Source: Alphaproteobacteria bacterium (GTDB lineage Bacteria > Pseudomonadota > Alphaproteobacteria > SMXQ01). From it: a DNA stretch of 64,000 nt. The position numbers were made by a program, and so were the translations under genes. The stretch lies in the NCBI GenBank assembly GCA_009380075.1, contig WHSO01000012.1, forward strand, positions 1 through 64,000. Direction: 5' to 3'. Under the pieces are notes generated by a model. That model did no database searches and had not been told where the DNA came from. It was given only the letters and a program-made list of their open reading frames with translations. Below, in pieces: positions 16,679 through 25,782 of this stretch (its first letter is position 1; each line of letters opens with the position of its first letter).

Positions 16679-17476
16679 ATGCGCCTGGCGAACCGACTAC
16701 CCTTGCGATTGGCCATGCTTGCCGTACTGGTCACGCTTGCGCAGGCATCCACACCGCTCGCGCTGGCCGACGTGCCAAAAGTCGGCCAGCCCGGCAAGGA
16801 CGTCGTGTGGGTGCCGACTCACGAGACCTTGGTGGAAAAAATGCTCGATATCGCCCAGGTGACCTCGGAAGACTACGTCGTCGATCTTGGCTCCGGGGAC
16901 GGGCGGATCGTAATAGCTGCGGCGCAACGGGGGGCCAAAGCCCATGGTATCGAATATAACCCCAACCTGGTCGCGCTGGCTGCGGCCCAGGCGCTGGAAG
17001 CGGATATGGCCGACCGCGTCACGTTCGAGGAGGCCGACCTCTTTGAGGCAGACTTATCGCGGGCCACGGTCATCACGATGTTCGTTGGGCAACGGGTCAC
17101 CGACAGGCTCCGCCCCAGGTTTCTCGAGCTCGAGCCGGGTACGCGAGTTGTATCCAATACCTACGCTATACGGGGTTGGCCAGCGGACCGGACAGTCACT
17201 CTCTCCGGTTGCACGAGATGGTGCAGGGCTCACCTGTGGGTTGTTCCGGCCGAAGTGGAAGGGACTTGGCGGCTCGGCGATCAGGACCTCGCCCTCAATC
17301 AGCGTTTCCAGCTTCTGAATGGTCGCCTCGGCCCTTCTCGTATCACTGATGCCCGGATGGAGGGAGCCGAGATCACCTTCACCGTTGATGGCGTCCGTTA
17401 TGTCGGGACCGTCGCCGGCGCGACGATGAAGGGCACCCGCGACGACGGCGCGAGTTGGTCAGCGGTGCGGCGGTAA
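16679..17476 (+). CDS. Exported SAM-dependent methyltransferase-like protein
   Basis: The 265-residue product begins with a clear signal peptide (basic MRLANRLPLR, hydrophobic core, cleavage near LALA-DVPKV). It is followed by a class I methyltransferase fold: VVDLGSGDGRIVIAAAQRG is motif I, with GIEYNPNLVALA next and the later FEEADLF in the expected order. The catalytic domain spans about 55-190, and the last ~75 residues look like a beta-rich accessory domain. A methyltransferase outside the cytoplasm would lack SAM, so it may be membrane-tethered facing inward, or use the fold for something else. ATG 16679 follows GAAGGAG. It is preceded by a 270-base gap with nothing recognisable. Confidence 0.82.
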   Translation: MRLANRLPLRLAMLAVLVTLAQASTPLALADVPKVGQPGKDVVWVPTHETLVEKMLDIAQVTSEDYVVDLGSGDGRIVIAAAQRGAKAHGIEYNPNLVALAAAQALEADMADRVTFEEADLFEADLSRATVITMFVGQRVTDRLRPRFLELEPGTRVVSNTYAIRGWPADRTVTLSGCTRWCRAHLWVVPAEVEGTWRLGDQDLALNQRFQLLNGRLGPSRITDARMEGAEITFTVDGVRYVGTVAGATMKGTRDDGASWSAVRR

Positions 17477-17549
17477 CGTGCCAGTCCGCTTACGAGTCAA
17501 CTGGGGGAACAACTCTGCTTTTTGAGCTTAGACGGACAGAGGCTACATC

Positions 17550-17794
17550 GTGAGGTACATCTATGTCATCTGCAGTCAGGTCTCGCCCAATAGGGAATAT
17601 ACGGGTGCCGCTACTGGCCTGTTAAACAACGGGTAGCGGATCACAACGCGGGCAAATGCACCCATACGGCCAAATTTACTCCATGGGAGGTCGTTTGGTA
17701 CTTCGCCTTTTCGGACAAATACGAGCTGTTGGAATTCAAGAGGTAACCGAAGTCGAATTAGGGTCGAGCCTTTGCGAGGAAGCGCCTTCAATGA
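17550..17794 (+). pseudogene. Decayed GIY-YIG endonuclease gene
   Basis: A GTG at 17550 starts a frame reading MRYIYVICSQVSPN-REYTGA, the GIY-YIG opening (Y-I-Y...Y-T-G). Near 17625-17636 the frame breaks. The rest is recognisable in another frame: DHNAGKCTHTAKFTPWEVVWYF, AFSDKYELLEFKR, then GRAFARKRLQ before a TGA at 17792. Inside that second frame two stops interrupt (TAA at 17743 and TAG at 17759) where the family has Tyr and Ser codons, each explained by one base change. With one frameshift and two nonsense codons the gene is dead. The family is UvrC-domain-like (YhbQ type). Confidence 0.82.
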
Positions 17795-17881
17795 CGTTGG
17801 TAGAACCGGGGGGACGTGACGGCGATAGACGAGCCGATCCCTTTTTCTGATGGTGCTCACCCGCGAGTACTCGCGGAAAGA

Positions 17882-17907
17882 AAGGGAGGGCCGGGCGGCC
17901 CTCCCTT
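17882..17907 (-). terminator. Intrinsic terminator of the TctC-type gene
   Basis: AAGGGAGGGCC and GGCCCTCCCTT form a perfect 11-base stem around a GGGC loop, 12 bases after the stop codon at 17920 on the minus strand. On that strand the hairpin is followed by TTCTTTCC, a modest U-tract, which fits termination of the leftward transcript. Confidence 0.8.
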
Positions 17908-17919
17908 CACCGGTGTGTT

Positions 17920-19041
17920 TCAGCTCTTCGACTTCTTGGCCTTGCGCCCGATCTCGTAGATTCGGATCAGTCGTTCGACCACCGGCTTCGGCGCCGAATA
18001 GGTCGTGCGCAGGAGTTCGGTCATCTCCTCGCCCGACTGCGGGTCGACCTCGAGGCGCAGCTTCTTCGCCTCGGCGCGGAAGGCGGCGTCGGCGAATGCC
18101 GATTTCATCGCGGCGCGCAAGGCGGCGACGCGGTCCGTGCGTACATCCGGCGGCGCGAGATAGGGCCGTCCCAGCACCAGCGGCGCCATGGCGAGGTCGA
18201 GCAGCGCCTTGTCGTCGGCGGACTTGGCGAGGTCGCGGGCAACCGGCACGTCGGGCAGTTCCGGGTGCGGCTTCTGGCCGTATTGCACCAGAAGGCGAAC
18301 CTTGTTCTCCTTGATCCAGTCCGGTCGCGTGGCCTTGAGGCTGCTCCAGAAGGTGCTGGGATAGCCCTCGAGTTCGCCGCGCTCCATGGCGAGGAACGCC
18401 TCGGTCTGCCCCGGATAGCCGGTGATCAGCTTGAGCCTGGTGCCGAAGACCTCGTTCAGGATACGGGCGTAGAACGACGGCGTCGATGCGGCGCCGGACG
18501 AGCCCATGATGGTCTCGCGCTTCGTCGCGTCGCCCAGCGTCGTGACCGGCACGGTATGCCAGACCAGCAGCATGCCGACCTCGCTGTTGGGCGTGCCCAG
18601 CCAGTTGAACCTGAGCGGATCGAACCGCGCCTCCTTGCGGCGGAACAGGGGTTCAAAGGGGACGCCGTTCTGCAACCCGCCGATGACGCTGCCGTCCTTG
18701 GGCGCGACGTTGTAGAGGAAGTTCCCGGCCTTGATGCCGCCGGCACCGGGCATGTTTTGCACGATGATATCCGGCTTGCCGGGGATGAACGGGCCGATGT
18801 GGCGCGAGATGAGCCGCGCGTAGGTATCGTAGCCGCCACCGGGGCTGGAGCTGACGATCAGTTTCACGTCCTTGCCGGTGTAGAAATCGCTGACGGCATC
18901 CGCCCGCGCTGCGCCCGCCGTCAGAAGAGGTGCGGCGAGCAGAGGCACGACGAGCAACGTGGTCGCCACCAGGGTCCGTCGAGCGGTGACGGTGGTCCGG
19001 CGGCGAAGGTCGGTGGGGGATTTGGAGGGTAAACGGGACAT
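17920..19041 (-). CDS. TctC/Bug-type tripartite tricarboxylate receptor, lysine-tailed
   Basis: This 373-residue periplasmic binding protein would capture a carboxylate for a TctAB-type or other importer; no TctAB is in the window. The ATG at 19041 follows AGGAG. A basic region and long hydrophobic stretch (LVATTLLVVPLLAAPLL) end at AARA-DAVSDFY. The Bug fold signatures follow: VKLIVSSSPGGGYDTYARL, IIVQNMPGAGGIKAGNFLY and PKDGSVIGG. The C-terminus is EIGRKAKKSKS, a basic tail like those of other binding proteins here. It sits between a decayed nuclease gene and an isocitrate-lyase-family gene on the same strand, with a 283-base gap to the latter that holds nothing recognisable. Confidence 0.9.
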   Translation of the reverse strand: MSRLPSKSPTDLRRRTTVTARRTLVATTLLVVPLLAAPLLTAGAARADAVSDFYTGKDVKLIVSSSPGGGYDTYARLISRHIGPFIPGKPDIIVQNMPGAGGIKAGNFLYNVAPKDGSVIGGLQNGVPFEPLFRRKEARFDPLRFNWLGTPNSEVGMLLVWHTVPVTTLGDATKRETIMGSSGAASTPSFYARILNEVFGTRLKLITGYPGQTEAFLAMERGELEGYPSTFWSSLKATRPDWIKENKVRLLVQYGQKPHPELPDVPVARDLAKSADDKALLDLAMAPLVLGRPYLAPPDVRTDRVAALRAAMKSAFADAAFRAEAKKLRLEVDPQSGEEMTELLRTTYSAPKPVVERLIRIYEIGRKAKKSKS

Positions 19042-19324
19042 GAGCAGTACTCCTGAGCACTTTCCTCCGGCGTACAGTGCCGGAAGAAACGGTTGATACG
19101 CATTGCCCAGACGCTGCCCGGCGGATTCCACCGCGGCGCACAGCACCCCTCCAGTCAGGTTGATCGGCCGTAATGGATCCGGCCCCATCCTTGCCCAGGA
19201 TGACGCAAGATGCATGCCAGCGAGTCATCGCGGAAACCCGCCACCCTGCGGTGGCCCGTGTCCGAACTGCAGGCAGGTTGCGGCGGTTTTTTGCCCTCCT
19301 GCCTGTCCGTTATGCAGTCTTCGC

Positions 19325-20197
19325 TCAGGTCTTCGGGGCGCCGCCGTACTGCTCCTCGATGCGCTGCAACTCGTCGTTCCCTTGCCGGCTGTAGAATTTA
19401 CGCATCTCAGCGGTGAAGGGCTGCCGGTCGAGGAAATCGTCGGCCTTTCCGGTCCGCTTCAGTTCGTCCAGGAGCGCCATTTGGGCGCAAAGCGCGGCGA
19501 CCTGGAGGGCGCCCGGAATGACGGCGCAGCTTGCCCCCGCGTCCTGGTACTGGCGCAAGGTCATCGTGCGCGGCAGGACGCCGAATGTGGGCTTGCCGGA
19601 GGCCGCCTTGCCCACCGCCTGGATCTGCTCGGCGCCGCGGGCGGACAGCCAGGCGCCGTCGGCTCCGGCTTCCATGCAAGCGGCGACCCTTTCCAGCTTT
19701 TCGTCCCAGTCGTCGATGTCGCAGCGCGCGATGATCACGAGATTCGAATCGTGCCGGGTGTCCACCGCGGCGCGGATCTTGTCGACCATTTCATCTCGGG
19801 TGACGAAACTGCCGCTGTAGCCCTGATGGGTCGGCCGCTTGGGCGTCAACTGGTCCTCGATATGGATGGCGCCGGCGCCGGCGCGCTCGTACTCCCGGAC
19901 GGTGCGGACCACGTTCACCGCCCCGCCGAAGCCGGTGTCGGCGTCGGCGATGATGGGGATGTCGACCCGATCCGCCATCGCCCGGATGCGCTCCGTCATC
20001 TCGGTCATGGTGAGGATGCCGGCGTCGGCGTAGCCCGAGGTCCGGTGTGCCACGCTGCCCGATGCGTGAATGGCCGGCAACTGCGCCAGCTCGACCAGGC
20101 GGGCCGTGAGGGGATCCCCGCACCCCGGCGCGATCACGATCTCCGGTGCGGCGAGAAGCGCCTTGAGGCGCTGCCGTTTCTCCTGTGCGGTGGTCAT
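19325..20197 (-). CDS. Isocitrate lyase/PEP mutase-family protein lacking the catalytic cysteine
   Basis: This 290-residue protein has the family's TIM-barrel motifs: IADADTGFGGAVNVVRTVREYERAG for metal and substrate binding, AIHIEDQLTPK, then the catalytic loop. Methylisocitrate lyases carry K-R-C-G-H in this loop. Here it reads Lys120-Arg-Pro-Thr-His124, so the general-acid cysteine is Pro122. That points away from C-C lyase chemistry of the isocitrate type and toward oxaloacetate decarboxylase-like or other carboxylate chemistry. ATG 20197 follows GGGAGACAAGAA. It precedes the TctC receptor gene on the same strand, and the two may form an uptake-plus-metabolism pair. Confidence 0.85.
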   Translation of the reverse strand: MTTAQEKRQRLKALLAAPEIVIAPGCGDPLTARLVELAQLPAIHASGSVAHRTSGYADAGILTMTEMTERIRAMADRVDIPIIADADTGFGGAVNVVRTVREYERAGAGAIHIEDQLTPKRPTHQGYSGSFVTRDEMVDKIRAAVDTRHDSNLVIIARCDIDDWDEKLERVAACMEAGADGAWLSARGAEQIQAVGKAASGKPTFGVLPRTMTLRQYQDAGASCAVIPGALQVAALCAQMALLDELKRTGKADDFLDRQPFTAEMRKFYSRQGNDELQRIEEQYGGAPKT

Positions 20198-20420
20198 TTC
20201 TTGTCTCCCTGAAATTCGTGCGTCCGATGACTCGGCGGCTGCCAGATTAGGGCGAGCATAGCATGCGGGCGCTCCGGTCAACCGTGGGGGGACGAGGGTC
20301 CTGCGGCCGCGTTCGTTCCAGGGGATTGCGTACACCGGGATCGGTGCGGGCGGACGGAGACATCGCCCCGTTTGCCGCGCGGATTTCCGCTGCCGGGGGA
20401 GCGACGGGCGGGGGGACCGG

Positions 20421-23400
20421 TTACTCCCCCGGCGCGGGGGCGGGGTCTGCGCTCGCCGGTTCCGGCTTGCGCGACTCGCGCCACAGATCGAAGCGGCGCA
20501 CCAGCACGTAGAACACCGGCGTCAGGATCAGCCCGAAGAAGGTCACGCCGAGCATGCCCCACAGCACGGCGATGCCGATAGCCTGGCGCATCTCCGCGCC
20601 GGCGCCGTGGGAAAAGGCCAGCGGCACGACGCCCATGATGAAGGCGAACGAGGTCATCAGGATCGGCCGGAGCCGGAGGCGGCTCGCCTCCACCGCGGCC
20701 TCGATCGTCGTGCGGCCGCGGCGCTCGAGCTCGCGCGCGAACTCGACGATCAGGATGGCGTTCTTCGACGCGAGCCCCGCCAGCACGAACAGACTGATCT
20801 GGGTGAAGATATTGTTGTCCCCGCCGGTGAAATAGACGCCGAAGATCGCCGCCAGCATGCTCATCGGCACGATGAGGATGACCGAAAGTGGCAGCGTCAG
20901 GCTTTCGTACTGGGCGGCAAGCACCAGGAACACGAGCAGGAGGCACAGCGGGAAGACCAGGATCGCCGTGTCGCCCGCAAGAATCTGCTGGTAGGTGAGC
21001 TCGGTCCATTCGAAATCGAATCCCTGGGGCAGGGTCTCGTTCAGGATTTGCGTGATCTTCTCCTGGGCCTGGCCCGAGGAGTATCCGGGTGCCGGGTTTC
21101 CGGTGAGGTCGGCCGAGCGGAAGGCGTTGTAGCGCATCGCGGTCTCGGGGCCGAAGCTTTCCTTCACCGTCAGGACCGAACCGAGCGGCACCATCTGCCC
21201 CTGGACGTTGCGGGTCTGGAGCCGCTGGATGTCTTCGGGCGTGGAGCGGAAGCGCTTGTCGGCCTGGGCGATGACCTGGTAGGTGCGCCCGAACTGGTTG
21301 AAGTCGTTCACGTACAGCGAGCCGAGATAGGCCTGCATGGTCCGGAACACCTCGTCCACCGGAATCCCGAGCTGGTTCGCCTTGATGCGGTCGAGCTGCG
21401 CTTCCAGTTGCGGCGCGTTGATATTGTAGCTCGAGAACACGCCGGTGAGCTCGGGCGCCATGCGCGCCTTCGCGAGAACCTGGTTCATCACGTCGCTCAG
21501 CGCCGCGTCGCCGCGGGAGGTGCGGTCCTCGACCTGCAGCTTGAAGCCACCCACCGTTCCGAGGCCCATCACCGGCGGCGGCGGAAGGATGGCGACGAAA
21601 GCATCGTCGATGGCGAAGTACTTCTGCTGCAGCCGGTTGGCGATGGCGAAAGCGGATTTGGCCGGATCCCGCCGCGTCTCGAACGGATCGAGCGTGACGA
21701 ACACGATACCGGCGCTGGAACTGGTGACGAAACCGTTGATGGAAAGGCCCGGAAAAGCCACGGCGCCATCGACGCCGTCCTCCTGGAGCGCGACCTCCGA
21801 AATGCGCTTGATCACCGCTTCCGTGCGCTCCAGCGTGGCGCCCTGGGGCAGCTGGGCGAAGCTGATCAGGTACTGCTTGTCCTGGGCCGGGACGAAGCCG
21901 GGCGGCACCAGTTGAAAGCCCCAATAGGTCACGCCGATGAGCGCGGCATAGAGCGCCATCATGACGCCCTTGCGCCGGACAAAGACGCCGACGCTGCCGG
22001 CGTAGGTTTCTGTGGTGCGGCGGAAGAAACGGTTGAACAGGCGGAAGAACCAGCCGAAGAGGAAGTTCATGACGCGCGTCAGCCCGTCGGGCCGGGCGCG
22101 GCGATCCCGCAGCAGGATCGCCGACAACGCCGGGCTCAGCGTCAGTGAATTGATCGTCGAGATCACCGTGGCGATCGCGATGGTGAGGGCGAACTGCCGG
22201 TAGAACATGCCGGTCAGGCCGCTGATGAAGGCGATCGGCACGAAGACGGCAACGATCACCAGCGACGTCGCGACGATCGGACCGGTGACCTCGGTCATGG
22301 CCTTGATCGAAGCCTGACGCGGACTGAGGCCTTCCTCGATATTGCGTTCGACGTTCTCGACGACGACGATGGCGTCGTCCACCACGATGCCGATGGCGAG
22401 GATCAGTCCGAACAGCGTAAGCACGTTGATCGAGAAGCCGAAGGCGAGCATCAGGGAAAACGTGCCAATGATCGAGACTGGCACCGCGAGGAGCGGGATG
22501 ATCGACGCCCGCCAGGTCTGCAGGAAGATCACGACCACCAGGACCACGAGGGCCACCGCTTCCAGCAGGGTCGTGATGACGGCCTTGATCGAATCCGAGA
22601 CGAAGACCGTCGGGTCATAGACGATGGTGTACTCGATCCCCTCGGGGAAGGTCTTGGCGAGCTCCGCCATCCGGGCGCGGACATTGCTGGAAATATCCAG
22701 CGCATTGGCGTTGGGCGCGGCGAAGATCGCCACGGCCACGGCGGGGTCGTTGTCGAGCAACGAGCGCAGCGCGTATTGCTGCGCGTCCATCTCGATCCGC
22801 GCGACGTCGCGCAGGCGCGTGATCACGCCCCGCGCGTCGCGCTTGATCACGATTTCGCCGAACTCGTCGGCGTTCTTCAGGCGCCCTTCCACATTGATGG
22901 GCAGTTGCACCTGCACGCCGTTATCGTAGGGGGGGCCGCCGATCGTGCCGGCCGCGACCTGGATGTTCTGGGCGCGGATGGCCTCGATGACCTCGCCGGC
23001 GGTCATGCCCAGCTCGGCGATCTTCTCGGGGTTCAGCCACACGCGCATGGCGTAGTCGCCGCCGCCGAACATCTCGACCTGGCCGACGCCGGGGATGCGC
23101 GCGAGCTGGTCCTTGACGTTGAGCGTCCCGTAGTTGCGCAGGTAGAGGATGTCGTAGCGCTGGCTCGGCGAGCGAAGGTGCACGACCATGGTGAGATCGG
23201 GCTGGCTCTTGGCGACCGTGACGCCAAGCTGCCGGGTGATGTCGGGCAGGCGCGGCTCGGCCTGCGACACCCGGTTCTGGACCTTCTGCTGGGCGAGGTC
23301 GGCGTCGGTGCCGATCTCGAAGGTGACCGTGAGGGACAGCCGGCCGTCGGTGGTGGCGAGCGAGTTCATGTAGAGCATGCCCTCGACGCCGTTGATCTGC

Positions 23401-23606
23401 TCTTCGAGCGGGGCTGCCACGGTTTCCGCGATGGTGCGCGGGTTGGCGCCCGGGAACTGCGCATCCACGACGATGGACGGCGGCGTGACATCGGGATATT
23501 CCGCTACCGGCAGATTGAACATCGCAATCAGGCCAACGATGAAGATGAGCGTGGACAGGACGCCGGCAAAGATCGGCCGATCAATGAAAAAGCGCGAAAG
23601 CGTCAC
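20421..23606 (-). CDS. RND efflux pump inner-membrane transporter (HAE-1, AcrB/MexF-like)
   Basis: This 1061-residue transporter has the full RND length and duplicated layout: TM1 near residues 10-28, a large periplasmic loop, six helices, a second loop and five helices. The proton-relay motif GIVVDDAIVVVENVERN in TM4 carries the paired aspartates. IARIPGVGQVEMFGGGDYAMRVWL and the IGGPP region match HAE-1 drug exporters. It exports hydrophobic or amphiphilic compounds using the proton gradient. The start is GTG at 23606, 41 bases after the adaptor gene, in one operon. No outer-membrane factor gene lies nearby, so it probably uses a TolC encoded elsewhere. Confidence 0.95.
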   Translation of the reverse strand: MTLSRFFIDRPIFAGVLSTLIFIVGLIAMFNLPVAEYPDVTPPSIVVDAQFPGANPRTIAETVAAPLEEQINGVEGMLYMNSLATTDGRLSLTVTFEIGTDADLAQQKVQNRVSQAEPRLPDITRQLGVTVAKSQPDLTMVVHLRSPSQRYDILYLRNYGTLNVKDQLARIPGVGQVEMFGGGDYAMRVWLNPEKIAELGMTAGEVIEAIRAQNIQVAAGTIGGPPYDNGVQVQLPINVEGRLKNADEFGEIVIKRDARGVITRLRDVARIEMDAQQYALRSLLDNDPAVAVAIFAAPNANALDISSNVRARMAELAKTFPEGIEYTIVYDPTVFVSDSIKAVITTLLEAVALVVLVVVIFLQTWRASIIPLLAVPVSIIGTFSLMLAFGFSINVLTLFGLILAIGIVVDDAIVVVENVERNIEEGLSPRQASIKAMTEVTGPIVATSLVIVAVFVPIAFISGLTGMFYRQFALTIAIATVISTINSLTLSPALSAILLRDRRARPDGLTRVMNFLFGWFFRLFNRFFRRTTETYAGSVGVFVRRKGVMMALYAALIGVTYWGFQLVPPGFVPAQDKQYLISFAQLPQGATLERTEAVIKRISEVALQEDGVDGAVAFPGLSINGFVTSSSAGIVFVTLDPFETRRDPAKSAFAIANRLQQKYFAIDDAFVAILPPPPVMGLGTVGGFKLQVEDRTSRGDAALSDVMNQVLAKARMAPELTGVFSSYNINAPQLEAQLDRIKANQLGIPVDEVFRTMQAYLGSLYVNDFNQFGRTYQVIAQADKRFRSTPEDIQRLQTRNVQGQMVPLGSVLTVKESFGPETAMRYNAFRSADLTGNPAPGYSSGQAQEKITQILNETLPQGFDFEWTELTYQQILAGDTAILVFPLCLLLVFLVLAAQYESLTLPLSVILIVPMSMLAAIFGVYFTGGDNNIFTQISLFVLAGLASKNAILIVEFARELERRGRTTIEAAVEASRLRLRPILMTSFAFIMGVVPLAFSHGAGAEMRQAIGIAVLWGMLGVTFFGLILTPVFYVLVRRFDLWRESRKPEPASADPAPAPGE

Positions 23607-23647
23607 GATTCATCCCCCCACGGGCAGGACGGGTTTGAAAGCGGCGG

Positions 23648-24859
23648 CTAGTGCGCCGCCGCTTCGTTCTTGGGTGTGGGCGCGCCCGTCGCCGCCGCCT
23701 TCGCCGCCGCCGCCTTGGTCATGACCGGTGCGCCCGGGCGGAGCATCATCAGGCTGCTGGTGATGACGCGGTCGCCGGCGGCGAGGCCCGTGGTGACGAC
23801 GCGGCGGCCCTCGACCGTGGCCCCCACGCCAACCTGGCGGTAAGCGGCCTTGCCCTCGGCGTCCATCACATAGACGAACTTCCGGTCCTGGTCGGTCAGG
23901 ATCGCCTTGTCCGTCAGCATCAGCGCACTTTGCGCCGTGGCCGAGCCCAGCTTCACCCGCGCGAACATGCCGGGCAGGAGGGCTGCCTGCTCGTTGGAGA
24001 ACAGGGCCCGGGCCCGGATGGTGCCCGTCGCGGGGTCGAGGCGGTTGTCGAAGGTGTGGATGTGGCCCTCGATTTCGATGCCGTCCAGGCCGCCCACTTC
24101 GAGGCGCACCGGAATGCCGCGCTCGGCCTCGACGTTCTTGGCGCTGCGGCGCACGAATGCCACGTAGGTCTTCTCGTCCACCTCGAAATCGGCGTAGATC
24201 TCGCGGTCCGACACGATGGTCGTCAGGGTGGGTGCGTTGGAGCCCGCCTGGACGAGATTGCCGACGGTGATCTCGGCGCGGCTGACGCGGCCCGAGATCG
24301 GCGCCTTGACGAAGGCATAATCGAGATCGATGCGCGCGCGGGCGAGGCGGGCCTCGGCCGCCTCCACGTCGCTCTTCGACACGGCGAAGGTATTGGCGCG
24401 TTCATCGAGCACGCGCTCGGAGATGGCGGAGGTCTTGATCAGCGACTTGGCCCGCTCCAGCTCCTTGCCGGCATGGCGATGGCGGTCCCGCGCCGCAGCC
24501 AGTTCGGCGGTCGCCTGGGTCACCGCAGCCTCGTACGGGCGGGGATCGATGACGAACAGCACGTCGCCCTTCTTCACCCGCTCGCCGTCCCGGAACCGCA
24601 GTTCGACGATGGCGCCGCCGACCTGGGGACGCAGGTCCACGGCATCCACCGCCTGCAGGCGGGCGGAGAACTCGGTCCACAAGCGCACGGGTGCCGCTTC
24701 CATCACCGTAACATCGACCGGAATGGCACTGGGTGCCGCCGGGGCCACCGGGGTGTCGGCCGGCGACTCGGTCGCGCCGGTGGCGATGACGCCGAGGCCG
24801 AGGGCCACGGCGAGAGCCGTCGTTGGCAGAAGAATCTTGAGGTAGGGAATGCGCTTCAT
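23648..24859 (-). CDS. RND efflux periplasmic adaptor (membrane fusion protein)
   Basis: This 403-residue adaptor begins with an N-terminal signal/anchor (ILLPTTALAVALGLGVIATG) without a lipobox cysteine. A biotinyl-lipoyl half (VDLRPQVGGAIVELRFRDGERVKKGDVLFVIDP) follows, then a long alpha-hairpin (about 115-185, rich in A/E/R), the second lipoyl half (FVKAPISGRVSRAEITVGNLV) and beta-barrel and membrane-proximal domains. It links the inner-membrane pump to an outer-membrane channel. It is first in the operon, and two TetR-type operator-like sequences lie just upstream (24894-24943), so repression by the divergent TetR gene is likely. Confidence 0.94.
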   Translation of the reverse strand: MKRIPYLKILLPTTALAVALGLGVIATGATESPADTPVAPAAPSAIPVDVTVMEAAPVRLWTEFSARLQAVDAVDLRPQVGGAIVELRFRDGERVKKGDVLFVIDPRPYEAAVTQATAELAAARDRHRHAGKELERAKSLIKTSAISERVLDERANTFAVSKSDVEAAEARLARARIDLDYAFVKAPISGRVSRAEITVGNLVQAGSNAPTLTTIVSDREIYADFEVDEKTYVAFVRRSAKNVEAERGIPVRLEVGGLDGIEIEGHIHTFDNRLDPATGTIRARALFSNEQAALLPGMFARVKLGSATAQSALMLTDKAILTDQDRKFVYVMDAEGKAAYRQVGVGATVEGRRVVTTGLAAGDRVITSSLMMLRPGAPVMTKAAAAKAAATGAPTPKNEAAAH

Positions 24860-24893
24860 CGGACCCGCCCTTTATAACTACGATAAAAGTTAG

Positions 24894-24943
24894 ATACGTA
24901 CCGGTTGGTTTGTTCAGGCCGGGAATATACATACCGGTCGGTA
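24894..24943. promoter_or_regulatory. Two TetR-type operator-like sites upstream of the RND operon
   Basis: ATACGTACCGGTTGGT (24894-24909) and ATACATACCGGTCGGTA (24927-24943) lie 35 and 68 bases before the adaptor start. They match AcrR/TetR-type operators of this efflux class (TACCGGTCGGTA core). The same core recurs just upstream of the TetR gene itself, so one regulator could control both transcripts. Confidence 0.75.
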
Positions 24944-25043
24944 GGCTGTCAACCACCCGGCAACGATTTTTTTGGTTGGACCCGACTGTTCTCCGCAGGG
25001 GGCGAATTTAGGGTGGTGCGGTTACAGGCGTGTGAGGGGAATT

Positions 25044-25730
25044 CTAGGTGAGGATGGAATCCAACTCTCCCTTGTGGGCGACGGGGGCGGAGCTGCGGCG
25101 AAATTCGGGCTTGAAGTCGAGGATACGGTAGAGACCGTCACGGAGATCGGCTTCGACCTTGGCGCGGCTGTTGTGCGCGCGGCCGTAAAGAAGGAGACCC
25201 TGGACGAAGGTAAAGGCCATGCGGCCGGTCTGCTCGGGGTCCGGGTTGCCGTTGAGGTATCCGCCATCCTTGAGGGCGCGGACGAGACCGCTGGCCTGGC
25301 GTACGGCGTCCTCGGCCATTTCGACCGCGGCGAGACGCACCTTGGTTTCCTCGACCCCAACCTGGCTTCCGGCCGAGAAGAACGGGCAGCCGTTGACCTC
25401 GAGGACGGGACCGTCGCTGTCCGGCGGCGGCAGGCCGAGCTCCTCGCGGCCGTCAAGAAGGAGGTGCTCGATCAGGCGTTCGAATTGTTCGAGGGGAGGA
25501 AGGTCAGGATCGAAAATCGCGTCCCATTCACCCCGGGTCGATTCCCGGTGATGCTGGGCGGCCGCGTAAAACAGGTCGGCCTTGGATTCGAAGTGGTGAT
25601 AGAAGGCGCCCTTGGTCACACCCGCCCGCTTGCAGATTTCGGCGACGCCGACGCTGCAGTAATTGCTCTGCCATACCAGTTCGACGGCGGTTTCGAGAAG
25701 TCGGTCCCGGGTCTCCGAGGGATTGCGCAT
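25044..25730 (-). CDS. TetR/AcrR-family repressor of the RND efflux operon
   Basis: This 228-residue regulator has an N-terminal TetR helix-turn-helix (residues ~5-55: RDRLLETAVELVW, VGVAEICKRAGVTKGAFYHHFESKADLF). The C-terminal two-thirds is a ligand-binding domain with a Cys-containing NGCPFF motif seen in a subset of TetR proteins. It is upstream of the efflux genes on the same strand but separated by ~185 bases holding two operator-like sites, and a third site overlaps its own promoter region. It is therefore likely autoregulated and releases DNA when a pump substrate binds. Confidence 0.92.
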   Translation of the reverse strand: MRNPSETRDRLLETAVELVWQSNYCSVGVAEICKRAGVTKGAFYHHFESKADLFYAAAQHHRESTRGEWDAIFDPDLPPLEQFERLIEHLLLDGREELGLPPPDSDGPVLEVNGCPFFSAGSQVGVEETKVRLAAVEMAEDAVRQASGLVRALKDGGYLNGNPDPEQTGRMAFTFVQGLLLYGRAHNSRAKVEADLRDGLYRILDFKPEFRRSSAPVAHKGELDSILT

Positions 25731-25764
25731 AGCTCACCTTGGTTGTACCAGATTATGGAATCAT

Positions 25765-25782
25765 ATACGTACCGGTCGGTAT
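25765..25782. promoter_or_regulatory. TetR-type operator-like site upstream of the regulator gene
   Basis: ATACGTACCGGTCGGTAT lies 35 bases before the TetR start codon and shares its 11-base ACCGGTCGGTA core with the site at 24927. This suggests negative autoregulation. Confidence 0.75.

Noticed and set aside
20607-22148. 513-codon plus-strand frame across the RND transporter
   Set aside because: It is opposite a full-length RND gene with all motifs; its composition is shadow-like.
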